Shown here one piece after another: positions 36,765-48,586 of a stretch of DNA of 64,000 nt. The notes under the pieces are model-generated. The model ran no database searches. It was not told the origin of the DNA and worked only from the letters and a program-made list of their open reading frames with translations. The DNA is taken from positions 7,197,031 through 7,261,030 of the forward strand of contig CM055311.2 in the NCBI GenBank assembly GCA_029255685.2. The letters are read 5' to 3'. Numbering within the stretch: the stretch's first letter is position 1; each line of letters begins with the position of its first letter. The position numbers and the translations under genes were made by a program. Source of the stretch: Silene conica. Lineage: Eukaryota > Streptophyta > Magnoliopsida > Caryophyllales > Caryophyllaceae.

Positions 36765-38473
36765 TGATGCGCGGGATTTAGTCGTCGGTTCTCACGCATC
36801 AAACACATTTATAAAAAACCCAAATTAGTAGTATAATAGGGTTATCGTTCGCGAAGACGGTGGGGATAGTTGTATAGTTAAATTCTAATCGTAACTTGAG
36901 TTGGGGTAATAAGTTTGGTTTGGAAAGACTAATTAACTAATGACAAACAATTGAAGCAAATAAATCTAGATGAAATTTATGATAAAGAGGACTAGGGTGT
37001 CAGGGGTCACCTAGGTAAGTCGGTAGCCAATCGTAAGATAACGGTCTTGTGTCACTTCTATGGTAGGTCTAGGGTTGTCTCTTCTCTCAAGTCGACTACC
37101 CTTAGGTCAAGATTAGTCCTAGCTTTCGCTACAAACCAAGCTAACCTAACACACAAGCATGCTCATGAAACCCAAGACTATCGTCTAAAGCAAACAAAGT
37201 GAAGACTAACACCCAACCATCGTTGAGGCATTTCGTCGAGCACGTAACATGCAAGATGTGAAAACTTAACCAAAGAAGCAAACAAGACTAACCCTAAGCA
37301 TTTTTCATGGCTACTAACTACCCAAGCAAACCCCTAACCCTAGAATGAAACTACTCACTCATGATTGAAGAAAGCATATGAACAAGTGAAGTATAAATGA
37401 TAAACATTATAAGAAATGGCAAAAACAAACAATGGATTAAAAGAAACTTAAATAAATGCAATAACTAAGTGGAGCTTAGAGAGATTATACCAATAATTAT
37501 GGAAAAGGAAGTAGCTTGGATAACAAGTTGAAGAGTTCTTTCAAACCCTTCAAAATACAACCCAATAAAAATCCTCTACAATTACCCAAGAAGATAACTA
37601 GAGAGAATTACTAAAGAAAGATTAACTAGATTGAAAGATTAAACTAAGATCTAAGGAGTATTAAATATTTTAGGAGAGTTTTTGAGACTAAGTAATTGCT
37701 AATGAAACAGTAAAACCCTAGAAAATAAGCTTAGAAATGCGTGCTAACAAAATGATACAAGTGCGGGTTTATATAGTGCTCGAAAATACGAAAAGTGACT
37801 CCCAGCCGGTCGATCGGCTGCCGGTCTGGGACCGGCTGAGAGCCCAAATATTGACTTCTGCAAATTTTCTTCAAATGGCCATGCTTCCCAGCCGAGCGGC
37901 CGGCTGCCGGTCTGGCACCGGCTGGGAGGCCTAATCCTTCAATCTGATTTTTTTTCTTTTCTTTTCTTAGCTACAGGTCTCCTCAGCCGGTGGACCAGCT
38001 GCCGGTTGTCCACCGGCTGGGAGCCTTTTCTCAAGGATCTGCCCAAAGTCGTATATTTCTTCATTTCTTCAAAAAATGCTAAGTATGGAGACTGCACCCC
38101 AGCCAGCTGGCCGGCTGCCGGTTGGCCACCGGCTGGGAGCCTTTTCTTAATGGCCTGGAAATTTCTTCATTTTTCGTCAACAACCTAAGACATGGCCCCG
38201 CAGCCGGCCTACCGGCCGCCGGCTGGGAACCGGCTGGGAAGGCCTGGGCTCTTGCCTTGCTAATTCCTTCATAATTCTTCATAAATCGCTCTAAATCCGC
38301 CTCGATTTCTCTCGTTTCTTCGCCCCCCGCCGTAATACCTACAAAAAGTGGATAGAATAGGAATATACGAGGCAACGGACGTAAAAACAACCAAAGACAC
38401 GCAAATCGAGGTCGAATCGTGACCGAAAATAAAGAATATGTAAAGAAAATGATGACCAAAATGGAGCTCATCA
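36765..38473 (-). repeat. 5' LTR of the Athila-type element
   Basis: TGATG...CATCA termini, next to the primer site at 36744-36761. It carries a cluster of CAGCCGG...CCGGCTG palindromes (37800-38235). A 12-bp extra segment near 38225 distinguishes it from the other LTR. As the upstream LTR it should hold the promoter; I did not identify a certain TATA box. Confidence 0.93.
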
Positions 38474-40440
38474 TCAATGCACAGGTACCACCAACCGGTG
38501 GACCGGCTACCGGTCGGCCACCGGCTGAGGATCCTTTCTCGAGAGCCTGATTTGTTACGTTGAAAGGAGGAGTGGTTAAGGGTGAGGGGGTCCCAGCCGG
38601 TCAGCCGGCTGCCGGTTGGCCACCGGCTGAGGACCCAAAATCAAGATCCTGCAACATTTTCTTCAAATCTTAGGTGAAAGGGGCTCCCAGCCGGCGGACC
38701 GGCTGCCGGCCGACCGGCTGAGGACCCCACTTCGCCATTTCAGCTCCTTTTTCTCTCTTTTTGCTTTGATTTCACCTCGTTTGTTCCCGTTTCTTCATTC
38801 CCGCGTCAAGTCCTACAAAATGGCAACCAAACATGTAGAAAAGAGATATCGGGCATAAAAAGGGGCAATAGCGTGCAAAACGGGATCGAAATAAGAGGAA
38901 AAGAAGGGAAAATAATGACCGAATTTGGGCTCATCAAACACTTCTAAATTAATTACTCGATGATGTTAGTAATTGGTTCGCTCATAAAACATATTAAACA
39001 CATGGTACACATCCTTATACATACCCATTTATCATTAACTACTTTTACATATAAGTTATCATTGACCTATTGCAACTTACTATTTATAAACTTACTAATT
39101 ATGGCATAAAATCACATAGTCAATTATTACTAATTTAAAAACAACAATAACAATAAGTACTAGATCCATAATATGGTAATAATGCTACTTTTAATAATAT
39201 TATTGATAATAATAAAAACCCTTATTATTAAACCCTAACAATTACACAAAGTTATAAGTATTAATATTACTAACAATTCCACCACCCATACATACTAATT
39301 AATATAACAACATTAGCACACCCGACAATCCCACGCAAACAGACCCGCATAACAGACCCGCATAAACAGACCAATGCTGCTAACAGACCCGTGCAAACAC
39401 CACGTCTGACACCTAATACAGCCACTAATAACTTTGCCTCTGGCACCACCTGGCTCGCCTCTGAGCCACGGTGGTTCCAGGGGAAGTGTCGTTGACCGTC
39501 GACATGCCCAACGACTACCAAACAACCGCATACAAAACCCAACAAACACGCCTGCCTCTGTTTTTGCGTTATTTTACACAAAACGAAACCACCATTTAAA
39601 CCCACACACGACAACCCCAAATCACCGTGATAACCACCCTACAAAACTCCTATCTGCACCCATCCCAGAAACCCAAATCACCCATAAAAACACGACCCGT
39701 AACTTATTCAAATTCAAGCTCAAAACACACGTTCATGACACTATTAGAAAACGACTATATCACGACTCTGACACACGACTAAACAACCCATTCTAACGGT
39801 CAACGATGGTCAACGACGACTTCCCTATGGTCCATATACGACTACTATGCATCCAAGATCAATATTACATAAGGAATCAGAACTATAATATGATTACACA
39901 AACTCTAAATTGCGACCTAAAAGAGATATAAAACTGTGAAAACAGAAAACAAAGGTGAGTGTACCCTCTTTCAGGTGCAAACGAACCATCGTCGGCCTCC
40001 TTAGACCACCGTGCAACCCTCTCTCCTTAGACTTTGATGTGGTGGCAGTGCTGTGACAGTGTGTGATTGTGTGTTGATGGGTTAGGGGTAGGGTTTTTAA
40101 GTTTTTATATGGCGACAGGGATAGCAATGTGAGGAGTTGTGTGATTATTATGTTGTGTCGACTATGGGCTGATTCAACCCTTGACACGCATCACAAGGCC
40201 CATAGTGACATTAACACGCATCTCGAGGTCTCATATCAATATTAGAACGTGATTCGATGAATAATACCCGTACTCGACACTTTACTAATAACATATAAAA
40301 TATAAGAACACTTGTTCGATAACTTCATTATCGAACTTAAACGTTCAAATAATTATCAACACGTCAAAATAAATATTAAATATTAAATAAACACAATAAA
40401 ATACGGGGTATTACGGTCTTTATATGATTATTATTATTAT

Positions 40441-40460
40441 GGTGGTGGTGGTGGTGGTGG
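40441..40460. repeat. (GGT)n microsatellite
   Basis: About seven GGT repeats preceded by (TTA)n, just outside the outermost solo LTR. Confidence 0.9.
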
Positions 40461-40499
40461 AAATTGTGGTTGTGGATGAAGCAATGTTGGGAGATTGAC

Positions 40500-40610
40500 T
40501 TCACCCTTAGTATCACTCCTTGTGACACCCGAGATGGTAACGCCCTTATTTACTAGGAAATGTCATACTAAAGGCTATTTGGTAAACGGAGGTGTTACAA
40601 AGTGGTATCA
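40500..40610 (+). repeat. LTR end and primer site of a Tekay-like remnant
   Basis: An LTR-like segment ends GGTGTTACA at 40599, followed by TGGTATCA at 40603-40610, the start of the tRNA-iMet primer site. The LTR's 5' boundary is not found. Confidence 0.6.
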
Positions 40611-40742
40611 TAATGACGATTTTAAGCCTAAAACAAATGAACCAATTGAACGCAGGTTGTCAAATAAAATGAACCCAACTATATACTTTTAGGAGCCCAC
40701 CTTGCTAGGATTTGGGAGATGTCCTTAAATCGCACTATGGCC

Positions 40743-41076
40743 AGTAACGGACCCATAAATTTAGTTTTAGGGGGCACAAAATTTTTTTTGACGTGTAATT
40801 TAAGCATATCTAAGACAATATTTTTATATTTTGGAGTTTTTTTCCCTAAATTAATCATGATATAAGTAAAAGAATAAAAATATATTAGTAACATATCTTT
40901 TTTTAAAAAAAATCTAAAATAAATTAAATTATAAGTAAGTGTAAAAATAATATCTCATTCATAGAATATAGGACATTTCTGTCTTGTAATTGACAATAAA
41001 TGAAAGTGGCTCAATGTTTTAGAACTTGATAAGTTACCTGGAGGTAGGCACCTGCCCCCATTGGATCCGCCCATGG
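40743..41076. mobile_element. Possible hAT-type MITE
   Basis: The ends (AGTAACGGACCCA; reversed right end CCATGGGCGGATCCA) are imperfect inverted repeats. They are flanked by near-identical 8-mers CTATGGCC (40735-40742) and CTAAGGCC (41077-41084). No coding; old copy inside the gypsy remnant. Confidence 0.45.
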
Positions 41077-41379
41077 CTAAGGCCCTTATGATTTTGAACT
41101 AGAAACTACATGAGAGTTATGAGTAGAATGTATGCTATATGATGTACGATGTAAAAGTTGTGTAAGTATGGTAGCCAATGTGGATAAATGTAGATATATG
41201 GAGTAATGTGATGTTTATATGCTTGATAATGGGTAAGAATTGATATGATTATGAGATATATATGTTTAACGCGCTATTTTATTCGGTATACCTGTTTGTG
41301 GTAAGTTGTACATACGTAGAAACATGTGATATTGGTGTTGTGGATTATATGGTGTTGGGATATGTGTTGGAGATGTGGA

Positions 41380-43076
41380 TGAAGTTGATTTGTAACTACG
41401 ATATAAAAATCATTTATCACGAGGGGATAACCAATGTGGTAGATGATGCTTTAAGTCGGAAGAATGCGCATTCTTTATGCACAACCATGTCTCTGATGCG
41501 GCTTAAGGAAGAAGTAAAGCAGATGAGAATTCATATGATTCGAAAAGGGGATGTGTTAGGTGACTTAACAATTGAGCCAAAGATTTATGATGATATCCGT
41601 GGGAAGCACTTACTTGATTTTAAGATCCGGGAGTGGAAGGAGAAAGTAGAACATAGTGGTACTTCAAGGTTTTCCGTGCACACAGATGGTAGTGTTCGTT
41701 TTCATAGGAGGTGGTGTGTAACGCAGGATATTGAGCTAAGGAAGGTAATCATGACAGAGGCCCATTACACAACATATTTTATGCCCGGGGGGTGACAAGC
41801 TATATAAGGATCTAAAGCATACTTTATGGTGGCCGGGGATGAAGAAGGACGTCACAGAATTTATAGCGCGTTATTTGACATGTTAGAGAGTAAAGGGAGA
41901 ACAACGTCGACCTAAGGGTAGGATTAAGTCCTTAGAGGTGTAGAGTGAAAGTGGGATTCCATTTTTATGGACTTCATAGTGGGGTTGCCTCGGTCTCAAC
42001 AAGGTAACAATATGATTTGGTTGATAGTGGATCAGCTAACAAAGTCAACTTTTTTCCCCCATGAAGGATACCTGGAATAAGTTTGAGATGGCTACCGCTT
42101 AAAGGAAGAATGTATTAAAACTACATGGGGTGCCGAAGGATATAGTGTCAGATCGTGATGCTCGGTTCATTTCCAGATTCTAGCAGGAGTCGCAGAAGAT
42201 GTTGGGCACTACCTTGAAAATGAGTACGATTTTCATCCTGCTACTGATAGTCAGACCGAGAGAACCATCAAGACTTTATAGGATATGCTTCATGATTGTG
42301 TCATGGAGTTTCGGGGTAGTTGGAACGATTATCTTGACTTTATCGAATTTTCCAACAACAATAACTATCATATTGGTATCGGGATAGATCTTTTTGAGGC
42401 TTTGTATGAGAGGAGGTGTAGGAGTCCACTGTGCTGGGATAATAGTTCTAATATAGTGATTTTGGGTCCACAAATGGTTTAGGAAATTTAAATGATTGAG
42501 CAAGTACACCTGATTCGCCAAAAGATGAAGGTAACGTAAGATCGGCAAAAGAATTATGCAGATTTGCATTATCGGGATGTAGAGTTTCAGATGGGAGAAA
42601 GGTGTTAGTTAAGGTGTTACCTATGCCTGAGGTGATGAGGTATAAGAATAGGGGCAAGTTGAGTCAGAAGTGTATATGTCCTTATGAGATTCTTGATCGA
42701 ATTGGGAAAGTGGCTTATCGGTTAGCACTACCACCTGCTTTAGATCGTGTGCATAACATCTTCCATGTGTCTCAACTTCAGAAATATTTTAGTTATCCGT
42801 CTCATGTGCTTGAGGTTGAGCATGTAGAGTTCGATGAGGCTGTAACTTATGTGGAAGTGAACAAGGAGATTTTGGATAACAAAGTGTGTAAGACCCGGAC
42901 CGGTGAAACTATGATAATAATGATCTCATCGTGTAACCATAATGTCGAGGAAGAAACTTCGGAATCGGAAAAGGCTATGAGGGTGCGCTATCCTCGTCTA
43001 TTTGAGCAGGTATGTAAGGTTACAGGAACGCAACCTGTTTCTTTTAGGGGGATAAAAGATGAACGTTTTGTGTTTT
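41380..43076 (+). pseudogene. Ty3/gypsy Tekay-like pol remnant (RNase H end, integrase, chromodomain-like tail)
   Basis: Frames interrupted by many stops. Seen: IIYHEGITNVVDDALSRK (RNase H end), [11 protein letters not shown] and SDRE-like integrase pieces, CPYEILDRIGKVAYRLALPP (GPY/F-type module), FHVSQLQKY, and a tail resembling the chromodomain of Tekay chromoviruses (NHNVEEETSESEKAMRVRYP). Gag, protease and most of RT are missing between the primer site and this segment. A related minus-strand copy lies at 49866-51500. Confidence 0.82.
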
Positions 43077-43186
43077 AAGTTGTTTTAAGTTATTTTCAGT
43101 CAAGTTTTATATATAACCTTTGTTATGTTTTGCACAGCTTTAGGATTCGGTGTTTTGGTCTTGTAAGATGTTTTGAGTACGTATTG

Positions 43187-44377
43187 TGAAGGGTTAATAT
43201 AACCCCTATTAGACATTTCTAATAGTGATTTAATTAACATTTTTACTAAGTCATAAGAATCTAGTGCATGCATACCTAAAACAAGGGAGAAACGATTTTC
43301 TTTACATTGGAGAAAGGTTCAAAATTTGAGCAGAAGTCTTGTTCTTGAGCTTATTATTTAAAGATGATCCTCCAACCAAGTTTCCAAAGCAGAAAACCTC
43401 CTCTTAGTTGCACCCAAGACTAACTCAAACAATAGTACAAATATTAACTAGATATTATGAACTAGTAACCTTAAATTATCTAAGTTTATATTATTACTAC
43501 ACTTAGTAATGAACGAGAATCATAAAATTGTTTTATGAGTTAGAGATAATATAGAGAAGCATAAGAATAAAAATAAGAGCAACAATTTGTTCTTATCGAG
43601 GTGCATGGTCGGTTGGCATGGGGCAAGCCTAAAGGCGTGTTTGCTTTTGCTTTATGTTTTTTCTCTTGACAATGCACTAGGCATTGTATAAGTTTTAGCT
43701 ATGCACATGATTATGCTTTTTGCAATGAAAAAGTACAATTATATTTCCTACTAAATACTCAAAAGCTGGCCCTCCCTTAATATGGACTCCATTTTACATT
43801 TTTGTCATTTAACATTTGTAATGTAAGTGTGACATGTGACATATGGCATCTCACTTGTAATTTTAATGCATATTTATCAATTAAATATCATTACATAACA
43901 ATAAATTGTAACAAATTTACTAGTAATTCTTAATTACATGTATGTAAAATAAGTCACTTTAAATTTAGTTAGCATATTTCACAACATTTTGTTATAATCA
44001 ACTTATCATTCTTATCTCACATGTTTCGTAACCATCGATTAATTCTAGTAATATAACGTTTTAATTACTAAATTGAATCTTATTTAATCATATTAAATAA
44101 GATAGTACATTTTCCTTTGTGTTAAACTTAAAGAATTAATTAATCTATATCGATACACAATTAATTAATTTTACAGCTTGGGAATCGTCATTTAGGTGTG
44201 ACATTAAGGGATCAACTGAACACCACTGTCAAACGACAGTAATGTAAAACTCTAGCCAGCCAATCGTTATCGATTAATGTTGATCAATTGAATAAATAAA
44301 TGGATCATCCCTTGTGTATTCTTATCTTGAGACTTAAATACGTGATGACACTATTGTTAAGAACACTTACCCCAACA
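43187..44377 (-). repeat. 3' LTR of a Ty1/copia remnant
   Basis: On the minus strand it starts TGTTGGGG right after the purine tract AAAGTGGGAGAT (44378-44389), a typical copia boundary, and ends TTAACCCTTCA at 43187. About 1.19 kb. No second LTR is in the window. Confidence 0.65.
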
Positions 44378-45948
44378 ATCTCCCACTTTCAGAGGCAAGT
44401 GTACGTCGCCAATTCTCTAGTCCTATTACAAACTTTCATTCAATACAAGGTGTCTTGCAGGCCGTACTTATATTTGATCTTATCTAGAGTTGTTTCCTCG
44501 ATCTGGAGAGTAGTTGTTTGACTGGAATTATCTACCGTAGATACCTTCCGAACATGGCCACGCATTTTCAGTTCACTGCTCCTCGAGTGGCCTTGAGATT
44601 TTAAACAACCCTGACAAGGTTTGGACAATTTCTATCGCACTGTTCCCTTTGATCAGCCACACCTCATCATAACCCAAAAGATGCCCATTTGACCTCAGTT
44701 ACGAAAAGTCGTAGAACAAAAATTAAAGTCACTATGAAACTGTGCCACTTGGGGCGAACAGTCTTTCGTCTAAGAATCGACTCATAAGAATACTATAGTA
44801 GCTCTCGCCACGACCAAGATATATATAAAATTTCCAGAACTCTATAAGCAGACACTGCCCGACAAAGTGTCATATACACCCGTCTGTGTGATCGACTAGT
44901 CATCACATATGACCTTATGGCTCTTGAACTTGTCATCAATCACATCACACTCTAGTTATTTCGACGTCACCTCATATTAGCAACTAGGGGTTAGTACTAT
45001 GTTAATCCAGTTCACTTAATAGGGTTCAACATTGTCTCAATAACCTATTTGGATATAACAAAGTAACATAAGAGTTTTAAAATAAAACTCAAACGATAAA
45101 TGCGATTATTATATAGGAATAATCAATACAATATTATTACTTCATATCTTATAATATAAAATTGATCTTATATATAGTATTACATCTCAATTCAATTGAA
45201 ATGACATGACTTATCATGTTTAATCTATGAGAAGGCCTTGGCTAGTAAGTTTCAACAACACTTTGCACTTTCGTTTACCTTATTACATACTTGTTTCCCT
45301 TTGGTATGTACAATCTTGAATTATAAAAAACCCTTTTGAGTATATGTCTATTGTTTATATCCAATATGGACATAGGCTCTCTTGCCTTAGAATAGCTCCC
45401 TTTGTCCTCGTAGTGTGAGCAGGGACTCATCCCTCTTGCACATCTTACTGTTCCAAATGTACTCAATTCCGTTGTATATATCTCTCATTATTTTATTGCC
45501 TAGAACGATTCTAGTAGATCTACTCTTCAATTAACAGAGCCTCGATGGTTCTTTAACCATCCTTATGTGTTTGGAACATGGTTTTCAGGGGAAACCTCAT
45601 GCAATCTCAACTAACATTTGTGTAACACTTAACACAAATCAGTGATTTGCATCAAACCACTTAGCTTTATATCTTTAGTGCTTTCTTAAGTGCCTAAGGA
45701 TGATCTATATGTCTATTTGGTGACTATCGCATAAATTCGATTAGACAATTCATCATACTCAAAGTATATTAAGAATTTAAGAGTCATGTGTAATAGTGTA
45801 ATACTCCACTGAATTGAATAGGATATTCGGGTGGCGTAACCATTTGAAGAGGTCCATTGATAGACTTATATTACTAGTGCTTAAAGGGATTGAAAATACT
45901 ACTCATATCAACAAAGTGCACTTTCTTTTCTGGTATCCATGCAAAAGA

Positions 45949-46011
45949 ACTCCACAGTTAAGCGTGCTTGACTGGGAGTATAGTCTTAGGATGGGTGACC
46001 TCCTGGGAAGG
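45949..46011 (+). repeat. 5S rDNA-like segment, Cassandra LTR 1
   Basis: Contains the pol III box A (AGTTAAGCGTGCTTG) and box C (AGGATGGGTGACCTCCTGG) of 5S rRNA. Two extra bases between boxes and no 5S 5' or 3' ends, so not a functional 5S gene. Confidence 0.9.
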
Positions 46012-46446
46012 TTCCTGGGATGCGAATGAGTGAGGACAAAATGTGCTGGAAATGACCCGTGTTGATCTGTGGGCCATGTACACAGCCTGACGAGCTACCG
46101 TAGCTAACATTTACGGTCCTAGGTTTGGGTCGGGGTATTACAAATGGTATCAGAGAAACCTTGAGATCGTTTGGTGAGCCTGTGGTAAGGAGTACCCGGG
46201 TCACCAACCTAGCGGGGGAGGATCCCTAGTTTAGCTCGGCTGCGGTCGGATGCTACCAGGCGCAACGAGGACGTTGCGTTCTTCAAGTGGGGGTGTTTAA
46301 TACTCCATTGAACCGAATATGATATTCAGGTGGCGTAACACCTTGAAAGGTCCATTGATAGGCTTATATGACTAGTGCTTAAAGGGATTGAACGTACTAC
46401 TCATATCAACAAAGTGCACTTTCTTTTCTAGTTATCCATGCAAAAT

Positions 46447-46507
46447 AACTCCACAGTTAAGCGTGCTTGACTGAGAGTAGTTTTAGGATGGGTGACCTCC
46501 TGGGAAG
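46447..46507 (+). repeat. 5S rDNA-like segment, Cassandra LTR 2
   Basis: Same 5S boxes as in LTR 1, with GAGAGTAGTTTTAGG between them, closer to the real 5S spacing. Confidence 0.9.
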
Positions 46508-47172
46508 GTTCCTAGGATGCGCATGAGTGAGGACAAAATGTGCTGGAAAGGACCCGTGTTGATCTGCGAGCCATGTACACAGCCTGACGAGCTATCGTGG
46601 CTAACATTTCCGGTCCTAGGTTTGGGCCGGGGTGTTACATCATGGACGATAATACATCATTGCGTATTCAATTGATTCAGCAGCGGAAAGAATGGAATCA
46701 ATCAAGCATGCTCAACTTGTTTGAACTAGTCAGGAATCTTATCAACATAAGACTTTTGATTTCATGCTAATATCATGTAGATTTATCCCATAAATCTGGA
46801 TATTTAATATGTATTATATTTCTCCTAAGTCTTAAATCATTCCTAATGATCAATATGTCATCCACATATAAGACTAATTAAGATTACCGTCACTTCCACT
46901 AAACTTCATGTATAAACACAACTTCTAGACATATCGAGAACGGTTCTATACCATGAATAAATCATCGATTCCAACTCCTTGATGCCCTTCTTAAGACTCC
47001 ATCTTAAGTTGCAATTTTCTTAGGATTGTAAGGATCTGCAAACTTGTAAGATGTATCAAATACAATACTTCTTTTAGAATCATAATTCAAGAAATTAGTT
47101 TTGTATCCTTTTGCCAAATTTCGTCATTATGGAATTTAATCGCTAAGAGAATCCGAATAGACCTAAGCCTTA

Positions 47173-48000
47173 GGGTAAGATTATCCCTCAGATTTTCCAA
47201 AGTCTTAAGACTGTGTCACGTCAGCTTTCCACTAACTTTTATTATTTCTTTATTGCTCAGACTTGCCTCAGACTCACCTCAGATTTTATACATTATCCGT
47301 CAAACTCGTCTCAGACTTCACTTTTCCATTTACTTTTCTTTCTTAGAAATTTATTAATTAATTCGAGTTTGTATTAAACATTACTAATTAAAAAGACATG
47401 TTGAAATTGTGGATTTTGACGTAAATTCATAATAGAATTTAAATCAAAATTTTGGTTGGGATCCATTTTGTAATATGGAAGTGTAAGTCTTACTTGTGAC
47501 GGGTCACCATTTGTGACGGATATTTTGTGAGATAAAATGGATACAAAATGAGCTAGTGGAGAGAGGGGACCACATAAATAGTATCGGAGAGAAAGAAAAA
47601 GTGGGTATTTTGTGAGAGGAAACACCGTCACAAGCTTGTGACGGATACCGTCGTCACAAATGAGAATTTTTGAATATGGAATTAGTTGAATACAATTTTT
47701 ATTAAGAGAAATGGGTGAGAAATAAAGTTTTGGCAGTAAAAGTGAAACAAAGCAATAATGAGAAATTCTATTAATGCATTTTACGTACAAAGCAACACTA
47801 ATTATTTAAAAGAATATATAACATTAAAAAAATAAAATACGGTGGGGTCAAGACTCAACAAAGTCTTAAGTCGAGTCTTGGATTTCCAAGACTCGACTTA
47901 AGACTTTGTTAAGACTTTGGTAGATTATTGGTAGTCTTGAGAAAGGTCTTGTCTTAAGACTCGTCAAAGTCTTGTCTCAAGACCCCCAATAATCTTACCC
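47173..48000. mobile_element. PIF/Harbinger (Tourist)-type nonautonomous element
   Basis: Inverted ends GGGTAAGATTAT flanked by TTA (47170-47172 and 48001-48003), the Harbinger pattern. The right part is internally repetitive and palindromic around AGTCTTAAG/CTTAAGACT (47850-47990). No transposase. It lies inside the copia remnant and contains a smaller MITE. Confidence 0.82.
47481..47672. mobile_element. Mutator-type MITE nested in the Tourist-type element
   Basis: 192 bp flanked by a 9-bp direct repeat AATATGGAA (47472-47480 and 47673-47681). The ends are imperfect inverted repeats sharing TTGTGACG. A 9-bp duplication suggests the Mutator superfamily. Confidence 0.72.
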
Positions 48001-48511
48001 TTAGTGTAAACTCTTTGCCACCAATATAGCTTGGAAAATATTTGCAATATTTTTTATTCTTCCTCAAGTCAATTCGACAATTGCACTTGGGATTTATTTT
48101 GGATTTCATGGCTCCAAGCCATTGTATCGAGTTGTAACTTAACACAACTTCTTTATCACTTAAAGCAACACAAATCCATCATCTTCAACAAGATATAAGT
48201 TCAACCTTCCGAATAAACAACGCATGAATCTAGCCAAAAAGAATTATTTTCTTGCGACATATAACCCGTTTGTGGCTCTCGAACATTTTCCCCCACCATG
48301 TCGTCTATAAATAAACCCTTATTCTTGGAAGACAGTAACACGAACCGCAAACCCTTTGTTCTCTTGATTATTTCAGGATAAATGAACACTTATAGATTTT
48401 CGGAAAACTTACAAGTATGGCACTCTACCTCTTCCTATCTCACATGAAATGTTTTTGACTGTTCAAGCGAGTTTTTGAATTAGTGGAAATAGAATTGCAC
48501 AAAATGATAAA

Positions 48512-48525
48512 CCCCCCCCCCCCCC
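48512..48525. repeat. C14 homopolymer
   Basis: A run of 14 C followed by A-rich sequence, upstream of an LTR start. Length may be unreliable. Confidence 0.9.
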
Positions 48526-48586
48526 AAAATAAAATAAAGCAACTCAATGTGACATGATAAAGTCCAAAACATATCGAATAAGGTTC

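Larger units (their letters stand above)
23746..38473 (-). mobile_element. Athila-type Ty3/gypsy LTR retrotransposon, complete structure
   Basis: A 14.7-kb element with a 5-bp target duplication TCAAT (23741-23745 and 38474-38478), LTRs of 1697 and 1709 bp, a tRNA-Asp-type primer site, gag, protease, RT, RNase H, integrase and an ATHILA ORF-1 gene, all on the minus strand. By eye the LTRs differ at about 20 substitutions plus a 12-bp indel, so the insertion is fairly recent. Four coding lesions are visible: homopolymer frame breaks at 35258-35266 and 32466-32470, and stops at ~34034-34036 and 28340-28342. It is probably non-autonomous now. Confidence 0.93.
22663..38936. mobile_element. Middle nested element: Athila-like solo LTR, split by an insertion
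   Basis: Starts TGATGTCC and ends GGGCTCATCA, with a 5-bp target duplication AACAC (22658-22662 and 38937-38941). Minus the inner insertion and its duplicated TCAAT it is ~1.54 kb. It resembles the inner element's LTR (ATCAAACACATTTATAAA near the start, CAGCCGG palindromes, the TGACC...GAGCTCATCA-type end) but is clearly diverged, so it is a related family. Confidence 0.85.
21812..40415. mobile_element. Outermost nested element: putative Ty3-type solo LTR, split by an insertion
   Basis: The left part (21812-22662) starts TATAATACCC and the right part (38942-40415) ends GGGGTATTACG. Removing 22663-38941 leaves ~2.3 kb bounded by a 5-bp direct repeat GTCTT (21807-21811 and 40416-40420). The canonical TG...CA ends would each need one substitution (TA...CG). 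No internal coding or primer site appears outside the nested insertion, so a solo LTR is the simplest reading; a TRIM-like element is an alternative. Confidence 0.6.
45789..46639 (+). mobile_element. Cassandra TRIM retrotransposon (5S rDNA in LTRs)
   Basis: Two LTRs (45789-46142 and 46294-46639) each contain a 5S rRNA-like segment. Between them are a tRNA-Met primer site TGGTATCAGAG (46145-46155), ~130 bp of non-coding interior and a purine tract AAGTGGGGG (46285-46293). A 5-bp target duplication TCATG flanks it (45784-45788 and 46640-46644). Cassandra is a short non-autonomous LTR element known in many plants, with pol III 5S promoters in its LTRs. LTR 1 has an extra TGTAATAG at its start. 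The element sits inside the copia remnant. Confidence 0.92.
44378..48420 (-). pseudogene. Ty1/copia pol remnant, interrupted by later insertions
   Basis: Heavily decayed. On the minus strand, 47954-48145 has SIQWLGAMKSKI, like the copia RT start (W-LEAMKSEI). At 46857-46868 TAT-GTG-GAT-GAC encodes YVDD with LIYVDDILII context, preceded by VYMKFSGSDG. Segments toward 45275 may be the RT/RNase H end, but I could not align them. Cassandra (45789-46639) and a Tourist-type MITE (47173-48000) split it. The part at 44390-45200 is a 3' untranslated-like stretch next to the LTR. Confidence 0.6.

Noticed and set aside
39270-39796. Frames on both strands at 39.3-39.8 kb
   Set aside because: They lie inside the outermost solo LTR, overlap each other and show no domain.
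45949-46507. Functional 5S rRNA genes
   Set aside because: Only internal 5S segments are present, in LTRs with primer site and target duplication; this is Cassandra.
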